Assembly: GCF_918797505.1 (NCBI RefSeq)
Contig: NC_092800.1
Span: 19,649,313 to 19,713,312, forward strand
DNA: 64,000 nucleotides
Direction of reading: 5' to 3'
DNA from: Bemisia tabaci
Taxonomy: Eukaryota; Arthropoda; Insecta; Hemiptera; Aleyrodidae
Below are positions 13,400-40,280 of the stretch, in pieces. Numbering within the stretch: position 1 is the first letter of the stretch; every line of letters starts with the position of its first letter. A program made the position numbers and the translations under genes. The notes under the pieces were generated by a model. The model saw only the letters and a program-made list of their open reading frames with translations. It did no database searches and was not told the origin of the DNA.

Positions 13400-13535
13400 T
13401 TTCATTGAGAGACGACAACACCGCGAAAAGTTTTGATTGGTCAAGTGTCTTGGCGCCTAAATCAGCGGAAAAAATGCATCAGCCAATGGACAGGCTCATA
13501 TTTGGCGCGCTCTTATGGCGGTAATTTTTAAATTT
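13400..13535 (-). promoter_or_regulatory. Candidate tafazzin promoter
   Basis: This CpG-richer patch lies 240-370 bp upstream of the tafazzin ATG. It holds two CCAAT boxes in opposite orientation (ATTGG 13436-13440; CCAAT 13483-13487) and a GGCGCGC/ATGGCGG cluster near 13504-13520. Position and composition fit a TATA-less housekeeping promoter; no start site can be fixed from sequence. Confidence 0.35.
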
Positions 13536-13974
13536 TGCCCCATTTGACCAATTTCACTTGATTCTCAAATTCTCTTGATATTTATGATAAAATGTTCAAT
13601 TCCAGCAGCATCAATCGTTTTAAAACAAGGAAAGCATTCATTTCTAGAATCCACGCCGAATAATTAAACTCATTTCTGTAAAGTGAGACGAAAAACTCAT
13701 CATCTTGAACACTTATACAGTAAATTTTCGATACAAAAATTAATGAAAACAACCGATATTTTGTCTTACACGCAAAATGTCACTATTCTGTTTTATGTAG
13801 GCAATTGAGCTTTTGCCTACCGCAGGCATAAGCTTGAAGGAATTTTTCTTATGGAACATGTCACAAGAAACACGATGGTGCTCTAATTCTTGAGGGAACT
13901 TAATTTTCAGTTTCCCCTCCTTTTTTGGGGCTTGGTTCCGGATGTTCCGTCTTCTCGGAAGAAGAAGATATATA

Positions 13975-14292
13975 TTTTGCATTTTACTAAAAAGAACTAA
14001 GAGCAGTCCAATGTCGCTAAGATTGTGCAACTTTTTTTATCTTGCAAATATAAACTGATCATCTGATAAGTTTTATCTTTTCTCCCAATAAACTTTAAAT
14101 TCAAAGACGAAATGGACGTATTTATGCTAAAAGGAACTATGTTACATGCAAACCCTATGCACATAGTTCCCTTTAGCATAAATACGTCCAAATGTGCCTT
14201 CGTAAATTTAATTCTCTACTTGCGAAGAATGTAAGTTGCACAATCCTGGCAACACTGGAATCCTCTTGGTTCCGTTTTGCAAAATGAAATCC
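13975..14292. mobile_element. MITE family D, copy interrupted by a hairpin insertion
   Basis: The degenerate left end (13975-14030, ending AAGATTGTGCAAC) is the inverted counterpart of the right end (14231-14292: TTGCACAATCCTGGCAACAC then TTGGTTCC and TTTGCAAAATG). Two uninterrupted relatives are 55058-55312 and 56180-56436. This copy is about 60-75 bp longer, which is explained by the hairpin at 14114-14189. Confidence 0.65.
14114..14189. repeat. Near-perfect 76-bp hairpin nested in a MITE
   Basis: Arms 14114-14142 and 14161-14189 (29 bp each) are reverse complements with a single mismatch, around an 18-nt loop. The flanks read GAAAT on the left and AAATG on the right, so a 4-bp AAAT target duplication is possible. 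The size resembles a microRNA precursor, but insertion into a MITE suggests a tiny palindromic mobile element. Confidence 0.8.
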
Positions 14293-14420
14293 ATATTCAG
14301 CTCTTTCTCTTTGGTGCATCATTGTGGAACACGAGACCGTTAGGGTATCAAGTTCGTTTTGCATGCAGAAAATGTTTGAGGTCATGAATGATCGCCCGAT
14401 TCTTTTATAATAATACAATA

Positions 14421-14500
14421 AATTGAGGGGTTTGGGGGGCAAGTAGTATAAATGCAGTTTCTGCTATTTCAAGAAATACATTTTTGAAGTTTTTCGGATC
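14421..14500. mobile_element. Half copy of MITE family B
   Basis: TTGAGGGGTTTGGGGGGCAA, then ATGCAGTTTCTGCTATTTCA and AGAAATACATTTTTGAAG, match the terminal 75 bp of family B (compare 45376-45620). The other half is not visible. Confidence 0.5.
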
Positions 14501-16408
14501 AACGATGCGGTTTGGCTCCTTACTTTTGAAATTGGTCTAAATCTTTCTTTATGGGGAAAGATTTCCCCATAAGCTCATGCTTCACACGCATAATCCAGAA
14601 TGTATTCCTACTTTGAGTCAGGCATAGTTATAAGTCAAGTGCCCTGCCATTCACGCTTGAGTATAGCACATAAGACGAGGCAATGACATCAAGAGTGATG
14701 CATAATGATGACAGGTGACTGACAGTGACACAGGACTTTTTTCCAAACTGTAGACTGAAGATAGGTGAAGGACCGTGCAGAATCCCCAAACGATGTAATG
14801 ACGATCGGATAAGTGCAAAGCACTTACCTAAGCGGTTACGAAATCTATACCGATCGAATCGTCGGCTGAAATCTTAAAAGAGGTCAATGTCCGATATTTA
14901 AGCCCCCGCTACTCGAGCATCCATCCTAAACTGCAGCGCCAGTGCGAAGAGACGGTCCGTTCCAGAGGTTGATGACCTTCCCTATTTCCTGGATGTTGAG
15001 TCTCTCTCGTCCTGATACAGAGCGCCCAATTTGAGCGTGGGGTTATTTACCTTAAAACAATACTTTATCGCTGATCAACACTTCAAAATCCATTAGAGCA
15101 CTCGTGGAGAGATGCTGACGGAACTTTAAAGCCTGGCGTTTCATGTTTCGCGAGCACTGTTCGCCAAGGGTGCGGTAGTGCGTTGCACATTTCGACACTG
15201 CAGCTGCGACGAATCTGCGCTCAAGTTGATACATCTAAGTGAGAATCTCAGGTTATTTTCAATTGGCACAGGTACGTCTTATAAGTCTTTTCCGGGACAG
15301 CTTTTAAAAATGCAACCGTTTTGGAGCCACGGTGATAGGGGTTTTCAGTTTTTCTTAATCAAATTAGGCGATTTAATAAAGTTAAACATTTCAAATTTTT
15401 ATAAAAATGGACCTCTCCGCACGGAGGCAAACCGCTCAGGCGGGTAAATTTTGACACGTTACGTAAAAAAAATGGAGCTTAAATTTTTAACAGGCAATAT
15501 CATCTAGGGGTAATGTCTATACCCATGGCATGAGTCAAAGGATGCGCATGTCCATTGTTAAGTTTTCCAAAATTTCCCATTATTTTTCTTTTTTTTTAGA
15601 GGAAAGAGGAAACTTTTTAAAGTGCCTCCTTATATTATTTTTTTCTAGTACATTCGCATAAACTGAGAAAATCTACGAGAAATCGCATTTATTCTACCTT
15701 AATTTTAGCCTGTTGGTTAAATTTCTTTTTAAGAAAATAAAATAAGTGCGAAGATTTGCATCGCGTCAATCGAAAATGTGCATAATTTTTACTTTAAGCC
15801 ACCAATATATCAATCTCGGTATTCTAGATTTGCGGTTTCCCTGTATTCCGTACTTCGGAGGAATAGTTTGCAAGTAGTTTACTTCGAAATGTTTGACTTA
15901 ACTATTGACAAAACTACGGCCAGCAACTATTCGTGCCTCTAAGCCGTTCATATTGCCATCACGGTTATTGAAGGGGAACTCGACAGAATGAAATACCCAG
16001 TGAGGAGAGTAATTTTCTAACTTAGCGCTTTAACACAATTTGGTAAAACTTATAAAGAACGTGCAAATATATACCAGAAGTGTTATAGGTAAATTTGTTC
16101 ACCAACCCATGATAGTCTTATTATACTCCGCTCTTTGTCAATAGTGAGGAGCAAGCCATTTATGTGGCAAAGAACCTAGTATATCCCGATTGTTTTTACT
16201 TGGGTACAAACAGAGTCAGAAAAATATGTTCGCAAATGTTTCTTCAAGCAAAAAAAAAAATGTTTTTCTCTAGAGGAAAGGCGAGTCTCAAAAATTTCGA
16301 TATTGCCACCTGCTGTGGTGTCAGAGAACTTCGTAGGTCAGATAAGGGCATGCAAATTTTGTGGCAGACATATGTGAGATAAAATTATCGTCATTGGTAA
16401 AATCTAGG

Positions 16409-16846
16409 TTAGTACTCAAAGATATCTTTATGTGGAATTGCCAACAAATCTGCAGACTGCTGTAATTGACCGAATTCATTGCCGCGATGTCGCGTACGTC
16501 TATTTTCGAGGAATCTGACACATTCTCGAAAGAAATCGTCGACAGAGATTTTTTGAGACAACAAGAACGATTGCACGTTTTCCTTTGAAATTTTGTGTGG
16601 ATTCTCCCTGACAAAAACGTCCTTATCTTCTCGAAAGAAAACGCTTACTAGTTCATAGATAAAGATTAAGTCGTTATGCAGGTCGTATGCCAGTGAATAA
16701 ATTACTTGAAGAAATGAGACACATTCATTTCCTAAATATTCAATTACCAAAATTTTGATGCATTTAATTCTAGAGTTTCCTTCCTGGTGAAATTTTGAAA
16801 CGGGTGTACCTGCAGTTGCCCAAAACGCAACCACGAATGCATGCAA
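16409..16846 (-). other. Unexplained 145-codon open frame without an ATG
   Basis: The frame is open for 145 codons but begins only with TTG; no in-frame ATG occurs. A GGTAAGT donor lies just upstream (about 16862-16856) next to a short ATG frame starting at 16941, but I could not find a splice that keeps the phase. The translation has no motif I know; it is Phe/Asp/Glu-rich and looks helical. Chance is a sufficient explanation in 64 kb of AT-rich DNA. Confidence 0.15.
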
Positions 16847-17341
16847 AAGATAGCACTTACCGCTTTCTTGCCTAACACTAGCTTAACATGAAAATAAATA
16901 ATATCATTCTTATATAATTGAAATAGAATTTGTCGACTCATAATTATCTAAACGATTTCTATGAGTCTTCCGGGCAATTGTTGGCAATTTTACGAAGAAC
17001 GGAGACTTCTGTAAATAAAATTTTCTGCTCCGGAGCTGTTAAGCCAATTTTCTCAAAACTTTATTTTTGCATTTATGGCTCTCTTCACTATCAACGGCAG
17101 AAATGTTTCAAATAACGCACGAAAAAACTTAACTACATTTCAATGATACCAATTTTTCCCGCACAAACTCCTTTCTACACCGAGTGAATTTTGGAAACTT
17201 CTTCTTCCGAAAGTTCTACTGATTTTTCCTCTGACCTCATGCAAAAATCAGAAAATTTTTCAACAAAAAATGCGCCCGTATATTTTTGTAGAGAATCGAA
17301 TCGATTATGTCAATTTTAAAACCTTGCAATGGCGTTACGTT

Positions 17342-17566
17342 CACTGGAAAAAAACACATCGGATTTAGAGTCCAGACTCTTAAAAACATCGACAAGAAAA
17401 AATACTCTTGATTCAATCAGATTTAAGCTTAATCAAGAACCAAGCCTCTTAATTTGAGCGGATTTCCTTTTGATTTAAGCTTAAATCTGCTTGAATCAAG
17501 AGTCCTTTTTCTTGTCAATGTTTTCAAGAGTCTGGACTCTAGATCCAATGTGTTTATTTCCCAGTG
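17342..17566. mobile_element. Palindromic MITE with CACTGG...CCAGTG ends
   Basis: The two halves are reverse complements over most of 225 bp: GAGTCCAGACTCTTAAAAAC on the left, GTTTTCAAGAGTCTGGACTC on the right, and matching inner stretches around ACTCTTGATTCAA and GATTTAAGCTTAA. It is non-coding. Confidence 0.8.
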
Positions 17567-20157
17567 TTCCTTCGTTCGGGGAATGACGAATGACCCCATT
17601 TGACTTATTTTATTTTTTACTTTGCGCGTAATATATGAACGGCCTCTAGCTGTCCACCCATAGACACTGGGTCAGTGGACCCTTAGAATTCCGTCTATCC
17701 GAAGGACCAATCACCATCCGATTTTTCCGAGGGAAAAACTTTCATGCGCGGTGAGACCCGTTGCCTAGAGACCGGAAACAAACAGACACCGCGGGAAGAT
17801 CGACGCGACGGTACGCCACCACCTGTTCTACTGCGCCAGAGGGCAACAACCCCTTGTTTGTCCTTGGCGTTACATTTGACCATTGAAGGGGGGCGTCAGA
17901 CACTCCGTCCGCGTCAACCGAATGAACTTGCAGGGTCAGGGGTCACTGGGTCACTGCTACCTTGCTATTCATACATCAGAATTTGAGCACCCACTCAACT
18001 GTGCGCTTGACGCGACGTGTTAGGAGAGGTCAATCATCTTTTTCACACGTCCTATCATTTTTGAGAAAATGAGATGTTGTTTCAGTCTTTGCCGAGCCGT
18101 TGTGTCGTGTTTCGCCTCTCCGGAGACCCCCAACTTCTCTCTCGAAAAGCATAAGCGTAAAACACTCTATTTCTCGGTTTTTCATTTTTTGAGTGCTGAC
18201 TCGACTTAGAGTGGGAGGGTCTATTCAAAAGATGTTCGTTATGCATTACGTGTAAAGCGAATGAGTACTTTCTTTATTGTCTTCTTGGTTGTTGACTGAG
18301 CTAAGGTACTTGCTGCTTCAAGAATTTGATCTTTCCATTTTTTCTTTAGAAAAAGTAAGTCGCACTAAAAAAACAACATGTGCTATATAGACATACTGTC
18401 CGTCCCGGGATCAGAAGATGGAAGTTCCGGATGCTGGAGCCGTAACTTCGATTGCTCCTGGTGCCACGCCCGGAACTCTCGGCCCCTGAGCCCGGAGCGC
18501 GAACGGAATGTCTATATAGCCCGCAAGCAAGGCTTCCACGGTCGGAGTTTCTTTTCAATGTCTTTTAGCGGCTCTGGTGCTTGCACTAGAGCTGCTATTC
18601 CGGACGGTCCCAGCTGGGGAGTATCAATGCAGCATGTTACATTGTAGAGACCGCGCGTTGGTTGATGGGAATCGGCGCCATTTTCGGCTATGGTCCTTGT
18701 CATGACTTTATTTTATTGCATACTGTTTTATTGTTAGTCAATGCTATGTTGTGTATTGTATTTTTGGAATCATGGTGATACAGTCAACAATTCAAAACTT
18801 GTTTGTGCTTTTATCTCGTGATGGAAAAAATGTACTTTACGTTCAAAATTTGAAAATTTGAATTTTAAAGTTTTCGCGGTTAAGGAAGCTTTAACCACTG
18901 GGTTGGAGCTTCCTAGTCATATTACTTGATATCAGCTGATAGCAAACAAAGGTTACCAGGGAAACCGTAAACGTCTAACAACTATCGTGGCCATTGGGGC
19001 GATTCGACAGTTTGAATCGTTTTCGTTGATTGAATCGACAGTTGTCGGATTGTACATCAATGACAAAATGTGTCTAGGCCCTCATTCTTGACTACAACTA
19101 CTGCCCCCAGAGCCGCTCTCCGACGCCAATGCGTTGGAGCTTCCTGCTTGTTTACATTGTAGAGAGCACCTTAATGAATGCCTATTTCAAGTTAGAAAAA
19201 AGTCGTAAAATTTCAGGTTCAAAGGACACAATACCTCCATAAACTCCGCACCGAACGAATTTGGAAACCCTTTTTAAGTTTCCTACTACGTAAAACTGCC
19301 ATCTTATTTTACGTGATTTGTAGACTAATTTGAGGATTGATACATGGCAACTATTACATGCATTTTTTTTATCTACGTTTCGCGTCTTGCACTGTTACCT
19401 TCTAATTCATATCATCATGAACAATTCCTAGTTTCAAGACATTTTCACTCAAACAACTATCACCATATTTTAATTCAGCCCCAAAAATGTTTGAGGGGAG
19501 TTGTGTTAAAACATGGATGGGTAATTGAACTCTCCTGTTTTCTCCTTGATGGATATACATGAAAATCGCCTTCAAGAGTCAGAATATGCAACCCTTTGAC
19601 GGATAAGTTAAAATAGTTATCGCTCATGACTTAGGAAACATAAATCTATTCTCTCCTATCATGACTGTTCGTTTATTCCCTACGCGGTCTATGGAAGATT
19701 AGGAATTTTTTTACAAAGATAAATACTTATCATTCGGAAGTATGTACATTTGCAAATTCCATACTGCCTGACGAGTAACTTCAGTTTGGTTTTAAATTTT
19801 TAGACATTTTGTTCCTGAAATGTTTACGGAGCACTCCTCTAAGCAGCAGCACCAATAAATCAATTTAACTGTAGATTTTCGCATATTTTTACATTAAACC
19901 CTCAAAGACAGAGTACAAAATCGTTTCGTAGGAAGCATAGAAGTTTTCAGCTCAGGTAACTGAAATTTTCGTTAAGCATACTGGATTACAGTGGCTCATT
20001 TTTCTTTTTTCTTTTTCTTTTTTTTACCGAAGGTTTTGATGGTCCGCATCAGAGACCTTGGTCGTCTGAATTGAAGTTTATTTTGTTTGATTTGCCTCAG
20101 TGATGCGTATGATCTGAAGCTTAGTCCGTATACTCAGGGTATTTTTCTCACTATGTG

Positions 20158-20582
20158 CACTGAAAAAAAAATCTCGGTGTATTTACTAGGAAAAGGGTAT
20201 AAAATTACCAAGGGTTCTATTTGATCCCAGTTTTTTGGGGTAAAATTACCATTTATAGAATTGGTAATTTTACCGAGATTTCTCGGTAAAATTATTGAAC
20301 TTTCTCGGTAATTTTACCCAAAAAAACTGGGATCAAATAGTACCTTGGTAAAAATGCCAATATTTTTATCGACTATGGTAGAATTACCGAGATAAAATGG
20401 CAAATTTACCGGGAATTGATTACCAATAAAATTGGTATTCTCACCTGTAAAAAACAGTAAAAATGCCGGTTTTTAGGTAAGCTTAGTCTGTCTTGGTAAA
20501 ATTACCGATAATTGGTAAAAAAAGTGAGATGGTAAAGGTACCAACGGACCTTGGTAAAAACGCCGAGAATTTTTTTTCAGTG
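20158..20582. mobile_element. hAT-like MITE with CACTGAAAAA...TTTTTCAGTG ends
   Basis: Ends are CACTGAAAAAAAAATCTCGG and CCGAGAATTTTTTTTCAGTG, with a possible TGTG flanking duplication. The interior consists of many GGTAA.TTTACC units and a long inverted pair built on GATCCCAGTTTTTTGGG. It ends 137 bp before the maltase start codon and so probably lies in or next to its promoter or 5' UTR. Confidence 0.75.
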
Positions 20583-20709
20583 TGTGAAACTTTGATCTTA
20601 ATCACGTAATGGTCACTCGATTTTGTTTCAGGATCGCGTCGGTGCCCATCGGACAAAAGATCCGTCATTGTTTGCCGTAAAATATTCAAAAATCCGATTT
20701 TTAAATTGA

Positions 20710-34737
<14,028 letters not shown>

Positions 34738-34834
34738 GTTTACTGCAAAATGACATTTCACACAATGTCATTATCATGAAATCTACCGTATTGGGTCAGG
34801 ATAGAATTGTCTTACTGTATCAATACTCACACTT

Positions 34835-34971
34835 GGACTACATTTTGCAATAGGGGACTGCTATTTCTAACTCACTATAGAAACAACGTATGCACCATTA
34901 GTTTTCCTATGGAGGTGCGTGTTTGTACGGATGAGCCAGAAATTGTAGCTTTTAATCGCAAAATGTAGTCT
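34835..34971. mobile_element. Small MITE in the maltase 3' UTR
   Basis: Inverted ends GGACTACATTTTGCAATAGG and TCGCAAAATGTAGTC. The ends resemble those of family D (ACATTTTGCAA). It lies between the stop codon and the likely polyadenylation signal, so it is probably transcribed. Confidence 0.55.
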
Positions 34972-35446
34972 AACTAGTTCCCAGGTTTATTTGAAACTTC
35001 CTTGATTTAGAAATCTGCAAATCAGAATTTTCAATCTTTATATAATTTTTATTGTGCTTTTATTTTTCTTTCCATTTTAAAAGAGACTTTAACGACTGGA
35101 AATATTGTAAATATGTATGGTTGATTACCTTCATCTTTGACTGTGTTATTATCCTTCACTAACCAATCAAAATTTATTTTAGAAAAAAACTCATGAGGCT
35201 TTCATGCAGATTTTGTATAGTTTCCTATTTTATTTTTCGAATTTTTATCTGTTGATATTTTTCTCTCGAGTATGTTCCTAATTTTGTTGAAGTTTGTTTT
35301 AAAGTTTTTCCTCGTGATTTGACTTGTTTCAATTATCGATACAATTTAATGATTAAAATTTTACTATTTTCGTTCAATCTCCTCGTTTAATTTCAGTCCA
35401 GTTTAAACAGAGTGTACCTAAAAATACTTTTTCACAGGAATAATGA

Positions 35447-35452
35447 AATAAA
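35447..35452 (+). terminator. Likely polyadenylation signal of the maltase
   Basis: AATAAA about 710 bp after the maltase stop codon, followed within 30 bp by a T-rich stretch (GTTTATGTTTTGTTTCTCTT). Earlier canonical signals are not obvious. Confidence 0.5.
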
Positions 35453-36285
35453 ATGTTTATGTTTTGTTTCTCTTCCTCTCTCATTTATTTACGTAGAGGA
35501 TAATTTTGTTTTAAAACTTTGTTTGAGATTGGATAAGTATCGAAAATAATTTCAGGATACTAGAGACAGAAAATACATACACTCAATTTCTAAGGAGTTC
35601 GTATCCACTAAAGTTGTCTTCATTTTTATCCATCGATAGGACCTGCGGTATACCACTAGTGCTGATCAAAAATGTATCGGATGAATTGTTATTTTACGAA
35701 ATGAAAATGGTTGGAGCCAGGAAGGCTACATTGTATTGGAACGTTGGCGAAATTTTTTTTGAAAATTTATAAAACCTACTCGAGGACGAAATTTGTTTGA
35801 GATCTAACAAAGATTCCCTAACATTTTCAAGTTGATACATTCACCCGTTGATGATCGGTGATCCAGGATTGCGCGAAAGGTCTAAGAAAATATATGAGGA
35901 TTCCGCAAAAAAGACACAAGGATTGCGCGAGTAGAAACCTTAACATCTGCTACAGGAACGCGTGAATTTAAAATGAAGTTAATTTAAAATAGAAGTTTGG
36001 CAAAACAGGAAACAGTTGGTAAATAAACTCATTTTTATGATAACGCTAGTTGAGTCTAGTTTGTTGACAACATACCTTCTGATGATTAATGAAGTGAAAA
36101 GATTCAATAATGGACGTGGGTATACAGAACTTTCCTACCTTTTCTCGGAAAAAGTATTTAATCGGGAGAAACGAGGTAACGTTGGAATGCTCATACGGTG
36201 TCAAAACACAAAATGGGCCCTCTAAACCCCAGTATTCGATGCCGCGATTATTCTAACGCGAGTCCGAATAATCGCGCCAAACAAA

Positions 36286-36440
36286 GTGCGGCCGGCCGGC
36301 ATTAAACACATATTAGTGCCTGCAAGACTAGAGAAATACTTCACGCATTGCACCAAACGGTGCGGTCGGCGTCAAGCCCATATCAGCGCCTACAAGACTG
36401 CATGAATACTTCTCGCATTGCGCCAAACGCAGTGCAGTCG
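36286..36440. repeat. Inverted relatives of the GC-rich palindrome family
   Basis: Two units with AATACTTCACGCATTGC or AATACTTCTCGCATTGCGCC and GCGCCTACAAGACTGCATGA, in opposite orientation to 26097-26290. Confidence 0.55.
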
Positions 36441-38211
36441 CAAGCAGCCACAGGCGGCAGGCCCCTCGTTCACTTTTTGAATGTCTGTGGAAGCTCTCTG
36501 AGTCATTCGTGCTATGGGAGCTCTTCATCGAAGAGAGACATTCCCCTATGAAGAGGGAATTAACAGTCTTCCACGATGTAGTTATCTACCACAAACTACC
36601 AAGGTTGCCAGATTGACGCTTCCTCGTTGAATTTTGAGTATTCGCGCAAACGTGTTAGTTTTCGGCACCAGAAAAATCCTACACATCTCCAAAAAGGTAA
36701 AAAGATGGGCATTCACGCACTCCTATCACAGCCTTGATCATAAAAGAATTGAGTTCTTAGGTGAAATTTTATAGTCGTAATTTGGCCACTTTCACTCTTA
36801 CAGTCCTACCCCCTCAATTAAATCGTTGCGTGCTAAAAAGACTTAAGTCCAAAAACTCTTTAGCCCTGGCTCTCATAGAATACGCAGGGCGTTAGGACTC
36901 ACGATTCTTTGGATTCACGCCCTCTTAGCTGGCATCGATTCAGTTGGTTTTTGGTGATAATAAACATGTAGGATGCTCTGAAAATGTTTTACTTGCAGTA
37001 CTCCCTGTGATGAAACAGGAATCTCTCATTGACACTTCGAATGCAATAAGAATGGTAAAGCCATACACCTTAAATACTGATCGTTTAGACACAGCGCCAA
37101 ACTGAATCAGACTCGTTTTTTTACGGGTGGCGTGGTTTAGTAAGATTCCACTTTTGTAACCGATTGAAAACTGTGAGAACTAACTCTAGCATACAATTTT
37201 GAGAATTTTATGGGAGATTTCAAGACAGTATAAAAATATTGATTGATCAAAATTCATGCAAAATAAAAATCTGGCAAGAGAAGAAGAACACGGACCATCA
37301 ATATTTGCATTTTAAATTTGGTGGGATAGCATTATGAGCATGTGTAATTAAATCGGTTGGATGAGGAATATTTACATACGATATTAGTAGTAATCTTGAT
37401 TCTTTGACCGTAAGAACTTATAAAAGTGAATATGAACTTTTTAAATTGTAATTTTCTTACAGATTATAAGGATTCCATGGCATCAGACAAGAAAAAATTC
37501 GTGAAAATCATGCAGCATGAGACGGGAGTAAATTGAAAAAGAAAAAAAATCGTCTTTGTCCAGTTCTATACCCGGACTATATCCTTTCTTTCTGTTTTTT
37601 TTTTCTTTTTATCTTTCTCTCGCGTGAGCTATTTGCCATTTTTGCGAAAAAAGTGATTTTTGGGACCGATGACCTGTTGAACATCATATTGCAACCAAGT
37701 GAAAAACGGAATTCCTGGTGGATATAAAACGCCTTCAAATTCGAAGAATGCTCAAAGACATACGTGTTGCCGGACACCGTGTAAGCAGTGAAGTAAGGCA
37801 TCACGCACGCACTCTTCAAAGATACAGGACGAATAATTAAAGATCTTCATCACCAAGATTCAGCCTACCACCACTTCATCAACATTATTTTAGTCGAAAC
37901 TTAGCCACAGATCTTAATGATCGTGCTCACTGCATTCTCACTGTGCTAGACGACATTTTTTGTTATGCCTCCCTTACGGTGAGATGGAATGGTGGATCAA
38001 AGTTAATTTTTTAAATTATTCGTGATCCCGTCATTTTGAGCACACTTCCCTTACGATTTTGTTCCAGGGAAGATACACGAATTTCCACCCAGATTTAAAA
38101 ATGACTCCAATACACACGCTAACCTAGTTTGATATGTATACGTGATAACTGGCAAGATCGTTGTTCCAGCCTCCAAATCAAAGCGAGATGCCATGTGTTT
38201 GAACTACAGTA

Positions 38212-38464
38212 CTGCCGTGCTAAGGAAGAACGCCGTATGAACCTTCAGACGTTGCCATATTTCCTTCAATAAAAACCGAATTTACTGAGAAAATTGTGAA
38301 TATTTTCCCTCAAATTTGTCGGTCAATTTTGTTCACGATTTAATCTAAAACATCTTAAAATTTCAAGGAAAAATATGCATAACTTTCCTCAAAAATACAT
38401 GTTTTATTCGAAGAAATTCGGCAACTCTCGAATGTTCATGCGGCCTTTTGCCTTAGCACGGCAG
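38212..38464. mobile_element. MITE family A copy
   Basis: Ends CTGCCGTGCTAAGGAAGAAC and TGCCTTAGCACGGCAG; 253 bp. Internal AAAATTTCAAGGAAAAATAT shows the interior is inverted relative to 31155-31407. Confidence 0.85.
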
Positions 38465-39119
38465 AGTAGTTACCTAGATGAAAATAGTGCGGACATGTCA
38501 AAATATGGGGCTTCAAAGGCTCAAAACGGCAGTCATCCTTCTAAAACAAAAAAACCCTGAAAAAATTCCGCTGCCAATCTTCAGATTCCAATATCAAACC
38601 AAGATGGCTAAGAATGTTTATAAATGAGCGCTCTTGCGCAAAAAATAGTAAACTTATGCAAAACCCACTTCAAGTACGTGCTTTACAAACGACGGTATGT
38701 AACAATTGTAATAACAAATCACTACGAATAATTTGAGTTTTAAGGTTGGCTACCCTTTTGGGCCCTAAAAGCTCCATGACCTAACCTCCAAAATTAACAA
38801 AATGTTTGTACTCTCCGTATGATGGCACTCTACTCTGAACTGAAGAATTCTGCACGATCGTAAACACTCTCAAAAGCGTGAACGCGGCGAAATGGCGGGA
38901 GTGGGGCAAGGAAGAGGGCGGGGGGTCGAAAAAATCAGTTTATTATTGAAAAATATTATCTCATTTCTACGGTTATTGAGACTAATCTCCAAGCGACAGC
39001 GCATCGGCGTCACTCGGCGATCCATCAATCAAAATGGGCTCGAGTATTTCGGAGCCGCCGATGACGCACCCCCCCCCCCCTCTTACCCCGCTTGAGTGAC
39101 GTTTGACACTCGTTCATCA

Positions 39120-39464
39120 AACGGATTCGATTTTCGTCGAGATTTTCTGCTCTCTCCGCGTTTGTGAGCTTTTGTTGCGTTGATTGTTATTTTTTTTTTT
39201 GTTTTTGATTCTCGGTATAGTTAACTTTGCAACCCCTACCTTTCACTTGAAAAACAAGTTTGAATTCTGGCCGAATCGCTGAAAGCTCTCCCGCGAATTG
39301 TATTAGTGATCGAAGTGCTTTTTGTGATCAGCAGTGACTGAGTGCGTTGACTTCTGCGTCTAACAAGAGCAAATTGTGATAATTCTGCTCTTTTCAGCTC
39401 ACTCAATTTTTTTTGACGTCTGGGCACCAAGAAACGAATTGATAACTAACGCTTAAAAATTTGG
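39120..39464 (+). promoter_or_regulatory. Candidate promoter and 5' UTR exon
   Basis: A GC- and pyrimidine-rich stretch (C-run at 39068-39078, CGTTTGACACTCG, CTCTCTCCGCG) leads into 300 bp of mixed composition. That ends in TTGG followed by a GTGAGT donor at 39465. This is the usual look of an untranslated first exon. The natural target is the acceptor at 52356, just before the CH/filamin start codon. Splicing is inferred only. Confidence 0.3.
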
Positions 39465-39602
39465 GTGAGTTTTACGCCATAATCTAAAATTAGGTCTACA
39501 AAGACTAGTTGACGCAGTATGAGTACAGCGTTACTTACATACTTCCTCATAGTTCCATTGTTGAAAATCGAGTGGGTAGTGAATTTGGTGCCGTAGCCTA
39601 TA

Positions 39603-39855
39603 CTGCCGTGCTAAGGAAGAACGCCGTATGAACATCCGAGAGTTGCCAAATTTCCTCCAATAAAATGTTTATTATTGAGGAAAGATATGAATATTTTTCC
39701 CTGAAATTTTCAGGGACTTCAGGTAAAATTGCGAACAAAATTATCTGAAAAATTGGCAGAAAACTATTCAAAAATTTGCCTGAAAATTGGTGATTTGCCG
39801 GAGGAAATTTGGCAACGTCTGATGGCTCATGCGGCGTTCTTCCCTAGTACGGCAG
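39603..39855. mobile_element. MITE family A copy with TA flanks
   Basis: CTGCCGTGCTAAGGAAGAAC to CGTTCTTCCCTAGTACGGCAG, flanked by TATA on both sides, in keeping with a TA target duplication. It is one of the cleanest copies (253 bp). Confidence 0.9.
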
Positions 39856-40069
39856 TATATAGAGCCGTGAAATCCAAATTAATATGAGTGCGAGGTGAAA
39901 TTATCATCATTAGAGCGTACAACTCTCCGCAGAAAGAGTAGATTCCGCTCCGCAAAAAGAGTAGATTCCGCTCCGCAATAGTGAAAATTACTCCCGAGAA
40001 TAGACTCCACTCAGCATGTATTTTACTCGGGGTTTTTGAGTACTATGTAGACAAATGTTTCAATTAATA

Positions 40070-40280
40070 CTGCCGCGCTGCGGAAGAACGCCGTATGAAA
40101 CTCCAGTAAATATTTTCTTCCGGTTTCTCAGAACTCTGTTCGCAATTTGATCCCATGTTTGTGGAAATTTCAGGGAAAACTATTCGCAACTTTCCTTTAA
40201 AAAGGAAAAAGCGAGGAAAAAGTACGAGAAGCAATGTGGCAGCATTCGAATGCTCATGCGACGTTTTTCCTCAGCATGGC
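40070..40280. mobile_element. MITE family A copy, internally deleted
   Basis: CTGCCGCGCTGCGGAAGAAC at the left, ACGTTTTTCCTCAGCATGGC at the right; about 211 bp, shorter than the usual 253. Confidence 0.7.

Noticed and set aside
15052..15234. 60-codon minus-strand frame ending at a GTAAAT donor, as a tafazzin 5' exon
   Set aside because: The frame ends in its own stop and cannot be fused to tafazzin; at most it overlaps a 5' UTR exon.
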